Made by a program: the position numbers and the translations under genes. Below, in pieces: positions 19,069-29,319 of a DNA stretch of 64,000 nt. Every line of letters begins with the position of its first letter. Positions within the stretch are counted from its first letter, which is position 1. The notes under the pieces were generated by a model, which worked only from the letters and a program-made list of their open reading frames with translations, made no database searches and had not been told where the DNA came from. The DNA is taken from NCBI RefSeq assembly GCF_003254055.1, contig NZ_QKZT01000002.1, positions 343,135-407,134 of the forward strand. The letters run 5' to 3'. This DNA comes from Algoriphagus chordae. GTDB lineage: Bacteria; Bacteroidota; Bacteroidia; Cytophagales; Cyclobacteriaceae.

Positions 19069-22000
19069 TCAATCCAAACCGAGCTCTTCTTTGAATCGTT
19101 CGGAATAAGCTTTTGGACTTAATCCATAATGTTTTTTAAATGCCTTTGAAAAATAATTAGGATCTTTAAAACCTACTATATAACCCACTTCTGATATATT
19201 CGTTTTATGTTGCTCTAAAAGTGAAGCAGCCTTTTTCATTTTCACAGTCAATATAAAATCCTTTGGCGTCTGATTAGTCCATGCTTTAAACTTTGTAAAA
19301 AGTAAAGATCGACTAATACCTAGTTCCTCTGTTAGATATTGTATATCAAAAAACTCATTTGTTATATTATCCTTAATGATCTGAATTGCATTTTTCATCA
19401 TTTCCTCATCTCTGGAATTGACACTCACATCAGAAGAAATAAATTCTCCGGCCTCACCTATTTTCTTTCTTAGTTTCTCATGAGTAGCGAGGATATTCCT
19501 GCATTTCAACAGCAGTTCTCTAAAATCAAAAGGTTTGCTTAGAAACTCGTCTGCACCGGATTCCAATCCATCGTATTTATAAACCAAGGACGTTCGGGCA
19601 GTCAAAAGAATAAAAGGTATATGACTGGTACGAAGATCAGATTTCACCTTTTCGCAGAATTCAATCCCATCCATTACAGGCATCATCACGTCGCTTATTA
19701 TCAGATCAGGCTGAGCAGATATGGCCTCTTGGTAACCTAAGGCCCCATTTTCTATCAATACTGTGCGATAAGTCTTGGATAAAATACTTTGGATAAAAGT
19801 GCCTATTTCCTGATTATCTTCGACGATTAGGATTTTGGGAGCATCTTCCAGTCGGTTATTTCTTTCTTCAGTATCCAACAATAAATTGGCATCATCTAGA
19901 GACTCAGGCAAAATATAATTGGAGATTTCCTCACTACTAAAAAAGGACTCTATTACCTCATCATCCGAGAAATTATCCCTACCCAAGCTGAGCTCCATTA
20001 CAAAATCACTCCCCCTTCCCTCTTCGCTCCAGACTTTCAATTGGCCCTTATGAAGTTCAATCACATTTTTTGCAATAGCCAATCCAATTCCAGAGCCTTT
20101 CTTGAATTTGGATTTATTTCCTTGAGAGGGAACCTCATAGAATCTATCAAAAATTTTGTCCAAATACTCTGCGGCAATACCAGTACCGGAATCCTTCACA
20201 TGAACCTCCACCTTATTCTCCACCAACATTACACTCACTTCGATCTTTCCACCCGAAGGGGTATATTTAAAAGCGTTTGAAATGAGATTATATAACACCT
20301 TTTCCAATTTATCCCTGTCGAAATAGACATTGATCTGCTCGTGTGTCGTGAAGAACTGATAGTCTAACTCATACAATTTGGCTTGCTGGGTAAAGGACAA
20401 AAAAATCTCTTTGGTAAACTTTACTATATTCCCTTCTGCAGCTTGGAGCCTCATTTGCTTATTTTCCAACTTCCGGAAATCCATCAGCTCATTTATCAAC
20501 TTAAACAGATGATCCGTATTTTTTTTGATAACCTGAAGCTGTCTGAAAACACCACTTGGTCCTTTGTATTCAGAAATTAATTTGTCCAAAGGAGCTGAAA
20601 TTAAGGTCAGCGGAGTTCTGAATTCATGAGAAATATTAGTGAAAAACTGCAACTTCTGCTGATTCAGCTCTTTTTGATTTTCAAATTCCCTGGATTCCAT
20701 TTCGAGCTGATGCTGTAGCCTCAACCTTGATCTAAAGAAAAATATAACTACTAATAAGCCAGACAATATAATCACCGAGTAAAGAAAATAAGCCCAACCA
20801 GTCAGCCAAGGGGCACTTTTGATATTGATAATCAAGCTGGTGATTTCCGCACTTTCTATCCCATCCTTATTTACTCCTTTCACTTCGAATACATAATCCC
20901 CTCCACGTTGTATGGTGTAGGATACAAATGGGTTGGAAGTCCTCACCCACTCATCTTCCAAACCCTTGAGGCGATAGAAATAGGTGTTTTTATCAGGGTT
21001 AAGGTAATTAGGCATGGAAAAATGTATGGAAAAAATATTCTCGTCATAGTCCAAGGTAATCTCCTTTGAATACGCTATGGACTTGTCCAAAATGTTGGTA
21101 TCATCTCCCACCCGAATTTGTCGATCGGAAATATAAAATTGGGTAAGCACCACCTTAGGGGCTGTAGCATTTTCAACTTCCAATTTGCTGGGATAAAATG
21201 ATGTCACGCCTGAGGCACCACCAAATAAAACTCTTCCAGAGCTGGTAAATAGTTTGGCTCGCCTATTAAACTCATTGGGTTGGACCCCATCTTTACTATC
21301 AAAAATCCTATGGTTTCCAGATACAGGGTTATACATAACCACGCCTTCTTCTGTACTTAACCAAAGCTTCCCATCACTAGCCTCACTTATAGCAAAAACG
21401 CTAGTGATTTTAGGGATTTCCAGATGAATCAGTTGGTTTTCTTCTATATAGAACAGCCCGAAATCATTTGCTGCAACCCATATTTTATTCCCTTTCATAC
21501 TTTCCACAATATCATGTACATACAAGTCACTTTCCCTTCCATCTTCCATTTTCAAAGTTTGGAAGTTGAAAAGTGCTTGCTCATAGGACGACTTAGTAAG
21601 AAAACAAACACCTTTGCCAGTTCCCACATATAGATCCCCAGATTGTGTTTCGGTGACCACCCTCACATTGTTATTGGGTATAGCTGGAACTTGGCCCGCG
21701 GAAAAATGCTGAAAGTCTTTGCTTTTTGGGTCTAAAAGGCTGAGCCCTTTATTCAATGTACCAATCCATATCTTTCCGTCAGATGCTTGCTCCAATTCTA
21801 ATAATTGATTGGTAAGAAGGCTATTGCTTTTATTCAGTTTGGGATCATACCTATATTCTTCAAAGTTTCCGTTCCTTAGATCATAATGGATCAATCCTCT
21901 GTTGAAAGTCGCTACCCAGACTTTCCGTGAGTCTTCGTATAGCATATCTTTTACGGAACCAATAAAGTTGCCATCAGCAAGTTTATTTATTTTCTTAAAC

Positions 22001-23313
22001 CCCTGATCTCCAACCTCCATCACATTAATACCTGTACCCTCTGTCCCTATATAAATATTGGTATTGTTATCCTCCATAAAGGAGCTAACCACATTGTACC
22101 CCAATTGCGTACCAAAATGCTCCTGAATTCTTTCAAAATTGAGCTGCTTTTCACTCCAATAATTGATCCCTCCAAAATAGGTTGATATCCAAATCCCTCC
22201 ATCCCTATCGGTAAACAAAGCTTTAACGTCTTTGCCTTTTAAACTATTCGGGTTTCGGGAATCATGTCTGATCTGTGCTAAAAGTTTGTGATTGTTATCC
22301 AGGACGTTTACTCCATCATAGGTGCCCACCCACAGCCTATTTTTATGGTCAAAAGTAATAACACTTACCTCTTGGTTAGTAAGTTGCCCTTCCCCTTTCT
22401 TATCCCCGTATCGTTCAAAAATTTCTTCATGTACACGATAATAAAACAACCCATGCTTAGTACCAATCCAAAGATTCCCGATCAAATCTTCCGCTAGGCA
22501 AGTAATTTCAAAATTCCCATTGAACTGTTTATCTGAGGCTTTTGGGGAAAATGATTTGAAGGTCAATTGATCATTTTTATCTCTTATAGCTTTATTAAGC
22601 CCATCCTGAGTACCCAGCCAGACTTCCCCGTTTTTACCTTTATAAATAGTGGTGATAAAACTGGAGCTTAAAGAAGTTACCTCGTTCTCCAGGTGTTTAT
22701 AAACCTTGATTTCCTTCTTGTCTTCATTCAAAACATGAAGACTCTCACGTGTAGCAACCCAGACCTCACTAGCATTTACCCTCATGACATCGTAAACGAA
22801 GGATGAAGAGATCGATAATTTTTCCCCAGCATTGAAATCATGAGATTTTTCCAGCATGGGATCGAAATGGCTCAAGCCTCTTTTGGTGCCCATCCATACG
22901 CCAGTGCTATCCAATGCGATAGCGTATATATCATTGATTCTTAATTCTTCCACATTTCCAATATCCCGCCGTACAACCGCCAAATCATGGCCATTATACT
23001 TCATCAAGCCATTTCGGGTTCCAAGCCAAATCATCCCCATTTCATCCTGGGCAATACTGTTCACTGGGTTTAATGAGAAACCATCGGATGTGGGTAAATG
23101 GGTGAAAAAATTAAATGAATCCTGAACCTGAGCAAAGGAACACCTTATGAAAAAAAAGAAATACAAAAGCAAAACCCAGAAAGTCTTTCTCTTCCTGGAG
23201 CATCTACCAATATTCAATATTCGTTTACTTACAAACTCTATTTTTGATATACTTTCATATCGCATACAGTCTTGGTCATAGTTTGGGTTGTTAATTGACT
23301 CTTCAAAAGTCAA
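19069..23313 (-). CDS. Hybrid two-component system sensor-regulator (one-protein PUL regulator)
   Basis: 1414-aa membrane protein that senses a glycan signal in the periplasm and activates PUL transcription. In order it has: a hydrophobic signal/anchor at about 43-62; two seven-bladed propellers of Reg_prop repeats (many GLSHFD, IWIGT and DGKIWLST units) to about 740; a Y_Y_Y domain (about 745-815); a transmembrane helix (about 820-840); HisKA with phospho-acceptor His near 894 (NISHEFRTPLT); HATPase (LIKLINEL, GSGIGLAIAKN); a receiver with Asp near 1208 (LIISDVMMPVMDG); and an AraC-type helix-turn-helix (about 1310-1410). The start is uncertain: Met17 or a later codon would place the signal peptide more normally. 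It is the same orientation as, and directly upstream of, susC. Confidence 0.96.
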   Translation of the reverse strand: MTFEESINNPNYDQDCMRYESISKIEFVSKRILNIGRCSRKRKTFWVLLLYFFFFIRCSFAQVQDSFNFFTHLPTSDGFSLNPVNSIAQDEMGMIWLGTRNGLMKYNGHDLAVVRRDIGNVEELRINDIYAIALDSTGVWMGTKRGLSHFDPMLEKSHDFNAGEKLSISSSFVYDVMRVNASEVWVATRESLHVLNEDKKEIKVYKHLENEVTSLSSSFITTIYKGKNGEVWLGTQDGLNKAIRDKNDQLTFKSFSPKASDKQFNGNFEITCLAEDLIGNLWIGTKHGLFYYRVHEEIFERYGDKKGEGQLTNQEVSVITFDHKNRLWVGTYDGVNVLDNNHKLLAQIRHDSRNPNSLKGKDVKALFTDRDGGIWISTYFGGINYWSEKQLNFERIQEHFGTQLGYNVVSSFMEDNNTNIYIGTEGTGINVMEVGDQGFKKINKLADGNFIGSVKDMLYEDSRKVWVATFNRGLIHYDLRNGNFEEYRYDPKLNKSNSLLTNQLLELEQASDGKIWIGTLNKGLSLLDPKSKDFQHFSAGQVPAIPNNNVRVVTETQSGDLYVGTGKGVCFLTKSSYEQALFNFQTLKMEDGRESDLYVHDIVESMKGNKIWVAANDFGLFYIEENQLIHLEIPKITSVFAISEASDGKLWLSTEEGVVMYNPVSGNHRIFDSKDGVQPNEFNRRAKLFTSSGRVLFGGASGVTSFYPSKLEVENATAPKVVLTQFYISDRQIRVGDDTNILDKSIAYSKEITLDYDENIFSIHFSMPNYLNPDKNTYFYRLKGLEDEWVRTSNPFVSYTIQRGGDYVFEVKGVNKDGIESAEITSLIINIKSAPWLTGWAYFLYSVIILSGLLVVIFFFRSRLRLQHQLEMESREFENQKELNQQKLQFFTNISHEFRTPLTLISAPLDKLISEYKGPSGVFRQLQVIKKNTDHLFKLINELMDFRKLENKQMRLQAAEGNIVKFTKEIFLSFTQQAKLYELDYQFFTTHEQINVYFDRDKLEKVLYNLISNAFKYTPSGGKIEVSVMLVENKVEVHVKDSGTGIAAEYLDKIFDRFYEVPSQGNKSKFKKGSGIGLAIAKNVIELHKGQLKVWSEEGRGSDFVMELSLGRDNFSDDEVIESFFSSEEISNYILPESLDDANLLLDTEERNNRLEDAPKILIVEDNQEIGTFIQSILSKTYRTVLIENGALGYQEAISAQPDLIISDVMMPVMDGIEFCEKVKSDLRTSHIPFILLTARTSLVYKYDGLESGADEFLSKPFDFRELLLKCRNILATHEKLRKKIGEAGEFISSDVSVNSRDEEMMKNAIQIIKDNITNEFFDIQYLTEELGISRSLLFTKFKAWTNQTPKDFILTVKMKKAASLLEQHKTNISEVGYIVGFKDPNYFSKAFKKHYGLSPKAYSERFKEELGLD

Positions 23314-23512
23314 ACTTTTAATATTTACTTAATATTAAAAAAATTCAAAACTACAGAGCCTATTAATTGGGCGAAATTTAATATAGGCTCCTTTTGAATT
23401 TAGCATTATGAAATCCTGCAAATGAAATTGTTCATCCAGAAGTTACATCAGAATAGTATAAAGTTGCTTTAATAATCAGACTTGCCTGTACTGCCCTATA
23501 CTGCTTATAATT

Positions 23513-23543
23513 AAAAAGGGAGAAGATATGCCTATCCTCTCCC
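23513..23543 (-). terminator. Rho-independent terminator after the GH3 gene
   Basis: On the minus strand, 40 bases past the GH3 stop, GGGAGAGGATA pairs with TATCTTCTCCC (11-bp stem, one mismatch, 4-base loop) and is followed directly by TTTTTAATT. This is a strong intrinsic terminator, so the GH3 and upstream genes form a transcript separate from the hybrid sensor gene. Confidence 0.8.
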
Positions 23544-23583
23544 AATTGAGCTACACAACTTAAACCCACTCCGAAAAGTTGTT

Positions 23584-25752
23584 TTATAATACGCTCAATT
23601 TTATAGTCTTCAAATCTTTTTCGAGACTGGAGGCTCCCACAGAAATAGTGAAATCGCCAGGCTCAACCACCTTTTCCATTTTCTGATTATATAGTGAGAG
23701 ATTATCGGGGTTTAATTCAAAAACCACTGTTTTCGTCTCTCCTGGAGCAAGTGTCACCCGTTCAAATCCCTTTAGTAATTTATCATAGCGCCCAACAGAG
23801 GCAAAATCATCTTTGATATACATCTGAACTACCTCATCTCCCTGAACTTTCCCTTTGTTGGTCACATCCACGGAGACACTAGTAGTTTCATTTGATTTAA
23901 TTTCCGATTTGGCCAGTTTTAGATTAGAATAATCAAACTGCGTATAGCTTAGTCCAAAACCGAAGGGAAAAAGAGGAGTTTTTTCACTGAATTTATATTC
24001 CCCTTTTCCAGAACCCACAAAGTCTGGTCTTTCCAGGTAAGTAACAGGAATCTGACCTACGGAGCGTGGAAATGAAACCGTCAATTTGCCTCCAGGATTG
24101 TAATCTCCAAACAACACATCCGCTAATGCATCACCAGATCTCATCCCTAGATACCAGCTCTCGATTATAGCAGGCACATTTTCCGCTATATAATTAATAG
24201 TCAAAGGTCTGCCATTGACTAAGATTACCACTACAGGCTTACCTGTTTTATATATAGCTTCTACTAACTCATTTTGTACACCAAACAAATCCAAATCATC
24301 CCGATCAATCCCCTCCCCACAGGTCTGCGTAGATCCTCCTACTGCCAATACCACGACATCAGATTTATTTGCAGCGGCAATTGCTTCCTGAAACCCGGCC
24401 TTGGAATCGCTGGTAAGTTTAGCCCCCTCGGCATAATTGATTTGGATTTGATCACCCACTTTTTGCTTGATCCCTTCCAAAATGGATGTGTAATAAGGGG
24501 GAATTCCTGAGTACCCTCCCATCAAGGTATATTTCTTTCCCTCAGGCACTTCTTCATGCGCATTAGGCCCAATCACTGCAATTGACTTGATTTTACCCTT
24601 GTTTAAAGGCAGTAAATTATTCTCATTTTTAAGAAGTACTACTGCCTTTTTTGCAATGTCAAGAGCCAATTCCTGACTCTCTGGAGTACTGATCACAGGC
24701 TTCACCTCGTCGGTATTATCCTGATCAAACAATCCTAATTTGTATTTCATTTTCAGAATACGGGAGACACTGGCATCTACAAACTTGACCAAATCAGGAT
24801 TACTGGTTAAGGTGTCTTGCAATACATTCATAATGTACGCCGCATCTGCTGGGTTTTTCCCTATCACCAAATCCATATCCACTCCTGTCTGTAACCCCAT
24901 TACAGCTGCTTCCTCTCTGGATTTGGCTATATAATGCATGTGATGCAATCGAGAAACATCGTTGTTGTCTGACACCACAAATCCATCAAAACCCCACTCA
25001 TCTCTCAGTAAATCCTGAATCAACCAAGTATTCATATGGCAAGGAACACCATTCAGATCCTGATGCCCAGGCATGATAGCTCCTACCCCTGCTAGCTTCA
25101 CCGCTGCTTCAAAGGGAGGTAAATGAATTTCAAATAATCTACGCTCAGAAATATCACTAAAGCCGCCATTGATCCCTCTGCGGTTTTCCGGATAGGCTAC
25201 AAAATGTTTTGCTGTAGCCATGATATGATTCTCATCGAACTGCTCTTTGCCCGTTCCTTGTAACCCCTCTATAAAAGCCACCCCCATCTTGGAAACCAAA
25301 TATGGATCCTCTCCATAAGACTCTTCCACTCTCCCATATCGTCCATCACCTGTGATTACATCCAAGTTTGGTGAATAGCAATGGGTCAGATTTGCTGCTC
25401 GTGCTTCCTTAGCAATTGCAGTTGTCATAATCCTGATGGATTCTGGGTCCCAAGTAGATCCCAGTGCTATAGCTTGAGGATATACAGTCGCGCCAGGCAA
25501 CCAAAGTCCGTGAAGACATTCACTGTATTGCATCATGGGAATCCCAAGGCGCTCGTTAGCTGGTGCATCCTGAGTCAACTCCGCCACTTTTTCTTCCAAG
25601 GTCATCTGTTTCAGCAATTCGGAAACTTTTTTGTCAATTTCAGAATCAGGGTCTTCCTCTTTTTTGACCATTGCATTTGACTGACAGCCTGCGATGAAAG
25701 CTACGAGCATGAGTATGCCAAGCAGGAAATTAATACGATGTCTTACCCACAT
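23584..25752 (-). CDS. Glycoside hydrolase family 3 lipoprotein (beta-glycosidase)
   Basis: 722-aa exported glycosidase with lipobox Cys23 (LVAFIAGC). The N-terminal TIM-barrel domain opens KKVSELLKQMTLEEKVAELTQ. It has the KHFVAYPENRRG substrate-binding loop and the nucleophile motif GFVVSDNND (Asp near residue 260). The GH3 C-terminal alpha/beta sandwich follows (VVLLKNENNLLPLNKGKIKSIAVIGPNA, GGYSGIP). A fibronectin-III-like domain is at about 615-715 (VSVDVTNKGKVQGDEVVQMYI). It probably removes a non-reducing beta-linked sugar (xylose, glucose or glucuronate) from imported oligosaccharides. It is 182 bases after the next upstream gene on the same strand and ends at its own terminator. Confidence 0.94.
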   Translation of the reverse strand: MWVRHRINFLLGILMLVAFIAGCQSNAMVKKEEDPDSEIDKKVSELLKQMTLEEKVAELTQDAPANERLGIPMMQYSECLHGLWLPGATVYPQAIALGSTWDPESIRIMTTAIAKEARAANLTHCYSPNLDVITGDGRYGRVEESYGEDPYLVSKMGVAFIEGLQGTGKEQFDENHIMATAKHFVAYPENRRGINGGFSDISERRLFEIHLPPFEAAVKLAGVGAIMPGHQDLNGVPCHMNTWLIQDLLRDEWGFDGFVVSDNNDVSRLHHMHYIAKSREEAAVMGLQTGVDMDLVIGKNPADAAYIMNVLQDTLTSNPDLVKFVDASVSRILKMKYKLGLFDQDNTDEVKPVISTPESQELALDIAKKAVVLLKNENNLLPLNKGKIKSIAVIGPNAHEEVPEGKKYTLMGGYSGIPPYYTSILEGIKQKVGDQIQINYAEGAKLTSDSKAGFQEAIAAANKSDVVVLAVGGSTQTCGEGIDRDDLDLFGVQNELVEAIYKTGKPVVVILVNGRPLTINYIAENVPAIIESWYLGMRSGDALADVLFGDYNPGGKLTVSFPRSVGQIPVTYLERPDFVGSGKGEYKFSEKTPLFPFGFGLSYTQFDYSNLKLAKSEIKSNETTSVSVDVTNKGKVQGDEVVQMYIKDDFASVGRYDKLLKGFERVTLAPGETKTVVFELNPDNLSLYNQKMEKVVEPGDFTISVGASSLEKDLKTIKLSVL

Positions 25753-25934
25753 ATTTGGTAAAATTTACTGTTGAGTTTATTGTTATGAACTGTTCAAATA
25801 AAGGTCAAAAACAACTTCCTATAGTCTAAAAATAGGGTGATTTAGTCCAGAGTGAAGAAAAGACTTCAGGATAAGCTTCAATAAAAAATACTGTTAAACG
25901 ACTGATTAATAAACATTAAACCTATACTGATTTA

Positions 25935-27485
25935 TCAATCAGTGATGGGATTAGCAGAAATATAGTCTAGAAGTAGTTTCCTGACATCTTCCACTTTTCC
26001 TAGCTCCAATCCTCCTGAAGTTGCTCCAGTGATCCAGTACAATACCATACCCGCATCAGAACAATCCCACTTACCCTTTTGGAATTTTACCACATCATCC
26101 ACTTCAGCCATTTTGCCCAAAAGCCAGATCCATTGAACCCTTGAATCAAGATGATTCTTTGCCCAATCCCATTGCTCCAAGTCAACCTTGAGGTATTCAT
26201 TTTGATCCGGAATTCGAACCTCCTCAACTCCAAAATCAAGAATTTGAGCCCAAGTATAATAATCCCCAGCATCATCATTGGCGGAGTGATGAGTAATCAC
26301 CTTTACAAACTGATGCTTCTCTGGATTGGATTCTTTCAAAGACATACCTATTATATCCGGCTCCCCAGCTTCCACTATCCACAATGGATCCTCAGCTGTA
26401 GATTCGTTTATAGCTTTAGCCAAATCACTGACTGTTTCTTCTTGCTGCCAAAGTGCATCGAAGAAAATCAAGGAATCATATCCACCCCAACGCCGTGCTG
26501 TCACATCACAAGCTAGCTGCATCATATGATGCCGCTCCTTTTCTGCCCGATCTGAAATTCTAGGACCTCTCACCAAATCACAACTATGGGAATAATGCAC
26601 CAATCGATCTGACAATCCTGCTGCCCGTAGTAAAGCTAAACTCACGGCAGTCCCTCCGAGATCATCCGGGTCAGGGGAATTCCCATCTGCTACAACAGCA
26701 ATTCTGCCCGGAGCTGGCGCAATGGCTACACCCTTGAAACGAGTATTTGCAATAGTTGAATCAGCGATTTGACTTACTTCGCTAGAATTTTGATCGGTAG
26801 ATGGAGCTGGAGTTAGAATTCCATCGGGAGTGTAATTGATGTCTTGAGTGAGTAAGAATTGGTCAAATTCAAAACCATCCTCGCGCATACTGAATTGAAT
26901 AGTATGAATACCTGTATTCTCGACATCCAAGTAAATTTGATGAGGTACTCCACAATGTTCCTCTTTGGTCCTTTGCTTACTTGCCCAAGTCCAGGCATTT
27001 TTACCCTCACACCATTGCATTCGCTGACCACTCGGTGGCCAGGAATCATCAATTCCCACATGTATGCCATTATCTTCAGTTCCTGTGGAAAAGGCTCTCA
27101 CCCAAACATAATATCTTCCTGGATTTGTGAAATTTACCTCATAGCTGACAATTGCCATCTCCCCCGCTTCATTGGAGAAATTTTCTCCTTGAATCAACTC
27201 ATCCTCATGGGTAACTCTGGTATCGGGTAAAATTTCCAAATATGCTTGCTTACTAGCTTCTTTTGTATGATTTCCATCTTTATCAGGCAAAACAGCTGCT
27301 GTATTCTGCTTCGTAGTAACGTACCATTGCCGTTTTTCAGTCCTATTTTGCCTGGAAAAATTCTCAGCTTCAACCACAATATTCCCTTGTAACTCTACAT
27401 TCCTTTGTGCTTTTAGGTCTGAAGCGTTAGCTGCAAGATTAATGAAAAGCAATACAGGTAAACTCCTGAATAATTTTGAAAACAT
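25935..27485 (-). CDS. Secreted protein: carbohydrate-binding-like domain plus nucleoside-hydrolase-like domain
   Basis: 516 aa with a signal peptide (about 1-26). Residues 30-220 form a galactose-binding-like beta-sandwich: GNIVVEAENFS at the start, PGRYYVWVRAFSTGTEDNGIHVGID in the middle and GIHTIQFSMREDGFEFDQFLL at the end. This is the pattern of the non-catalytic module attached to GH115 and similar enzymes. Residues about 255-510 look like an alpha/beta fold related to inosine-uridine nucleoside hydrolases: GRIAVVADGNSPDPDDLGGTAVSLALL carries an Asp cluster where those enzymes bind calcium. The substrate is unknown; PUL location suggests glycan cleavage rather than nucleoside metabolism. 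The same orientation as GH3 and the GH5-like gene suggests one operon. Confidence 0.65.
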   Translation of the reverse strand: MFSKLFRSLPVLLFINLAANASDLKAQRNVELQGNIVVEAENFSRQNRTEKRQWYVTTKQNTAAVLPDKDGNHTKEASKQAYLEILPDTRVTHEDELIQGENFSNEAGEMAIVSYEVNFTNPGRYYVWVRAFSTGTEDNGIHVGIDDSWPPSGQRMQWCEGKNAWTWASKQRTKEEHCGVPHQIYLDVENTGIHTIQFSMREDGFEFDQFLLTQDINYTPDGILTPAPSTDQNSSEVSQIADSTIANTRFKGVAIAPAPGRIAVVADGNSPDPDDLGGTAVSLALLRAAGLSDRLVHYSHSCDLVRGPRISDRAEKERHHMMQLACDVTARRWGGYDSLIFFDALWQQEETVSDLAKAINESTAEDPLWIVEAGEPDIIGMSLKESNPEKHQFVKVITHHSANDDAGDYYTWAQILDFGVEEVRIPDQNEYLKVDLEQWDWAKNHLDSRVQWIWLLGKMAEVDDVVKFQKGKWDCSDAGMVLYWITGATSGGLELGKVEDVRKLLLDYISANPITD

Positions 27486-27570
27486 AATAAGTTGATTGCA
27501 TCAATAGCCTTATTGACTTTAGTTTAAATGAAAAAAAACGAATTCCTATAAATAAGGTATAAGAACATAC

Positions 27571-28965
27571 TTATTTCCTAATACCCGGTTCAATACGGAC
27601 CGAAAGATTCACCTGATCCTCTGGCCATTGGGAAATAATCAATTGTTGTCTAGTTTCATCCCAAGTAAAATTTCTCACATCCCAATTTCCAGTTTTCTTT
27701 ACTACTTCCAGTCCTACCTGTTTAATGGGATTATGTGTTAGAGCTAATTCATTTCCAAGGCGTACTGTAAACCCATCCGGATAGTGCCTGTTTGCTCCTA
27801 TAAAAAATTGTGAAGAACCTTTAGAGTTATCTGTTGAAAGATTCACATCCAAAATTCGGGTTGCGAAGTCAAAGTGGAATGAATGTATTTCTCCTGCGAT
27901 TTCCTGAGGATATGGTCTAGCAATAATATCAGTAATGTACTTTCTCTCCACTGTACCAACCCCCACAGAATCGCTGAAAATGGCCCAAGTCGAAGGCCCA
28001 GCAGGAAGAAAATCCTGCATTACTCTATTTCCGGAAAACCAGGCTTTGATCGTCCCTACCCCCAAACTGTCAAATAAATTAACAGTGTGAATGTAAAAAT
28101 CCATGTACTCCCGCTGAGCCTCATCAGAAGTATCTGTGGTCAAAAAGGTAGGAAAACCCCATTCACCAACTAGCATAGGACCGTTTTGCAACTCAGCTTC
28201 CTTCACAAATCTCAACATGGTAGGTCTAATCCATTCTTCTTTATTTTGATAAATATGAGGGGTAAACACTACGTTTTCTCTGTCAATGGCTCTGGTGATT
28301 TCAGCATATTGATTGTGATTAATTGCATCGCCTTTGTTCATGAAAATCGCCTGACAATACATTACTTTCCCTTGGTCTATTTCAGTGTAAGCATCAATAA
28401 TCTTCTGGTAGATCGGGACTAAAAAATTGTTGGTCAAATCAGCATAGGAAATATCCATTTCGTGCTTTCTGGGTTCGTTGACCAAATCATACCCGTTTAC
28501 CGCATCATTGCTTTTGTACCTGTTCCAGATATTTTTCCAGGCAGCAATGTAAGTTTCCTGCTCCCCATTTTCGTTCCTGTAGAACTTTTCCCAGTTGAAC
28601 CCTTTTACTCCATACACGGTCATTTTGAAAACCGTCTTTATTCCATGTACCCGACCAAGATCGACTAAGCTGTCCAGCTTAAGTAGATATTCAGGCGATA
28701 ATTTACCTCCGGGAAAGCTACTCAATTTCCCCAATTCAAGCCTGATTACCTGAAAATTGGCTCCCATTCGTACCATTCTCAGGTAGTCATCCGAAGTATA
28801 AAAAAGCTCCCCCACGGCATCATTGGTACTCACCACAAATCCTCTGGGAATCACATGTCTACCATTATCATCTTTGAATGGTTTATTATTTTGGGCAATT
28901 GACTGAAAGCAAATGGTCAATATTAATAGGATAATCCCATATGGAAATTTGAATTTTAAAATCAT
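27571..28965 (-). CDS. Glycoside hydrolase family 5-like endo-acting enzyme
   Basis: 464 aa with a signal peptide (to about residue 25, SIAQ). It is a TIM-barrel cellulase-type enzyme. FKDDNGRHVIPRGFVVSTN and YLRMVRMGANFQVIRLELGK form the first strands. YDLVNEPR carries the acid/base Glu (near 165), a catalytic-cleft HIYQ follows, and VGEWGFPT carries the nucleophile Glu (near 266). A beta-sandwich C-terminal domain (about 360-460) resembles that of endoglycoceramidase-type GH5 members. It is the promoter-proximal gene of the GH5/binding-protein/GH3 set. The exact subfamily and substrate are unknown. Confidence 0.85.
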   Translation of the reverse strand: MILKFKFPYGIILLILTICFQSIAQNNKPFKDDNGRHVIPRGFVVSTNDAVGELFYTSDDYLRMVRMGANFQVIRLELGKLSSFPGGKLSPEYLLKLDSLVDLGRVHGIKTVFKMTVYGVKGFNWEKFYRNENGEQETYIAAWKNIWNRYKSNDAVNGYDLVNEPRKHEMDISYADLTNNFLVPIYQKIIDAYTEIDQGKVMYCQAIFMNKGDAINHNQYAEITRAIDRENVVFTPHIYQNKEEWIRPTMLRFVKEAELQNGPMLVGEWGFPTFLTTDTSDEAQREYMDFYIHTVNLFDSLGVGTIKAWFSGNRVMQDFLPAGPSTWAIFSDSVGVGTVERKYITDIIARPYPQEIAGEIHSFHFDFATRILDVNLSTDNSKGSSQFFIGANRHYPDGFTVRLGNELALTHNPIKQVGLEVVKKTGNWDVRNFTWDETRQQLIISQWPEDQVNLSVRIEPGIRK

Positions 28966-29319
28966 AATTTGCTTGTAGAGCTTTATTCTTTAAAATAGAT
29001 TTTGTTCGAGATATATCAGCTCATAATAATACCAGAAGAGAAGGTGGAAAACATCCAGATTGCGGGTATTAAAATCCAAAAATCAATCATTATTGGCATT
29101 ATAGAGTCAATCACGTTAATAAAAAAGTTGAATGCCTTTATTTTCAAGAAATAGCCAAACAGTGAATTTAAATCTGGGACAATTTTATTAATATGAGTTC
29201 ACTCAACTGGAGAAAAAAAGTATTAATGGGACAAAAAAGAAGACAAAAAGTGGGACAAATCCTGGGACAATTTGAATTAAATGGAATCAATTTCTATCCA
29301 CAACATGCATACAAGACCC
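28966..29319. other. Non-coding spacer upstream of the GH5-like gene with TGGGACA words
   Basis: AT-rich region holding the GH5-gene promoter. Between 29170 and 29275 the word TGGGACA recurs four times (near 29175, 29227, 29250 and 29262), the last two 12 bases apart. Two more copies lie inside the adjoining long repeat. No convincing gene is present. Confidence 0.45.
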
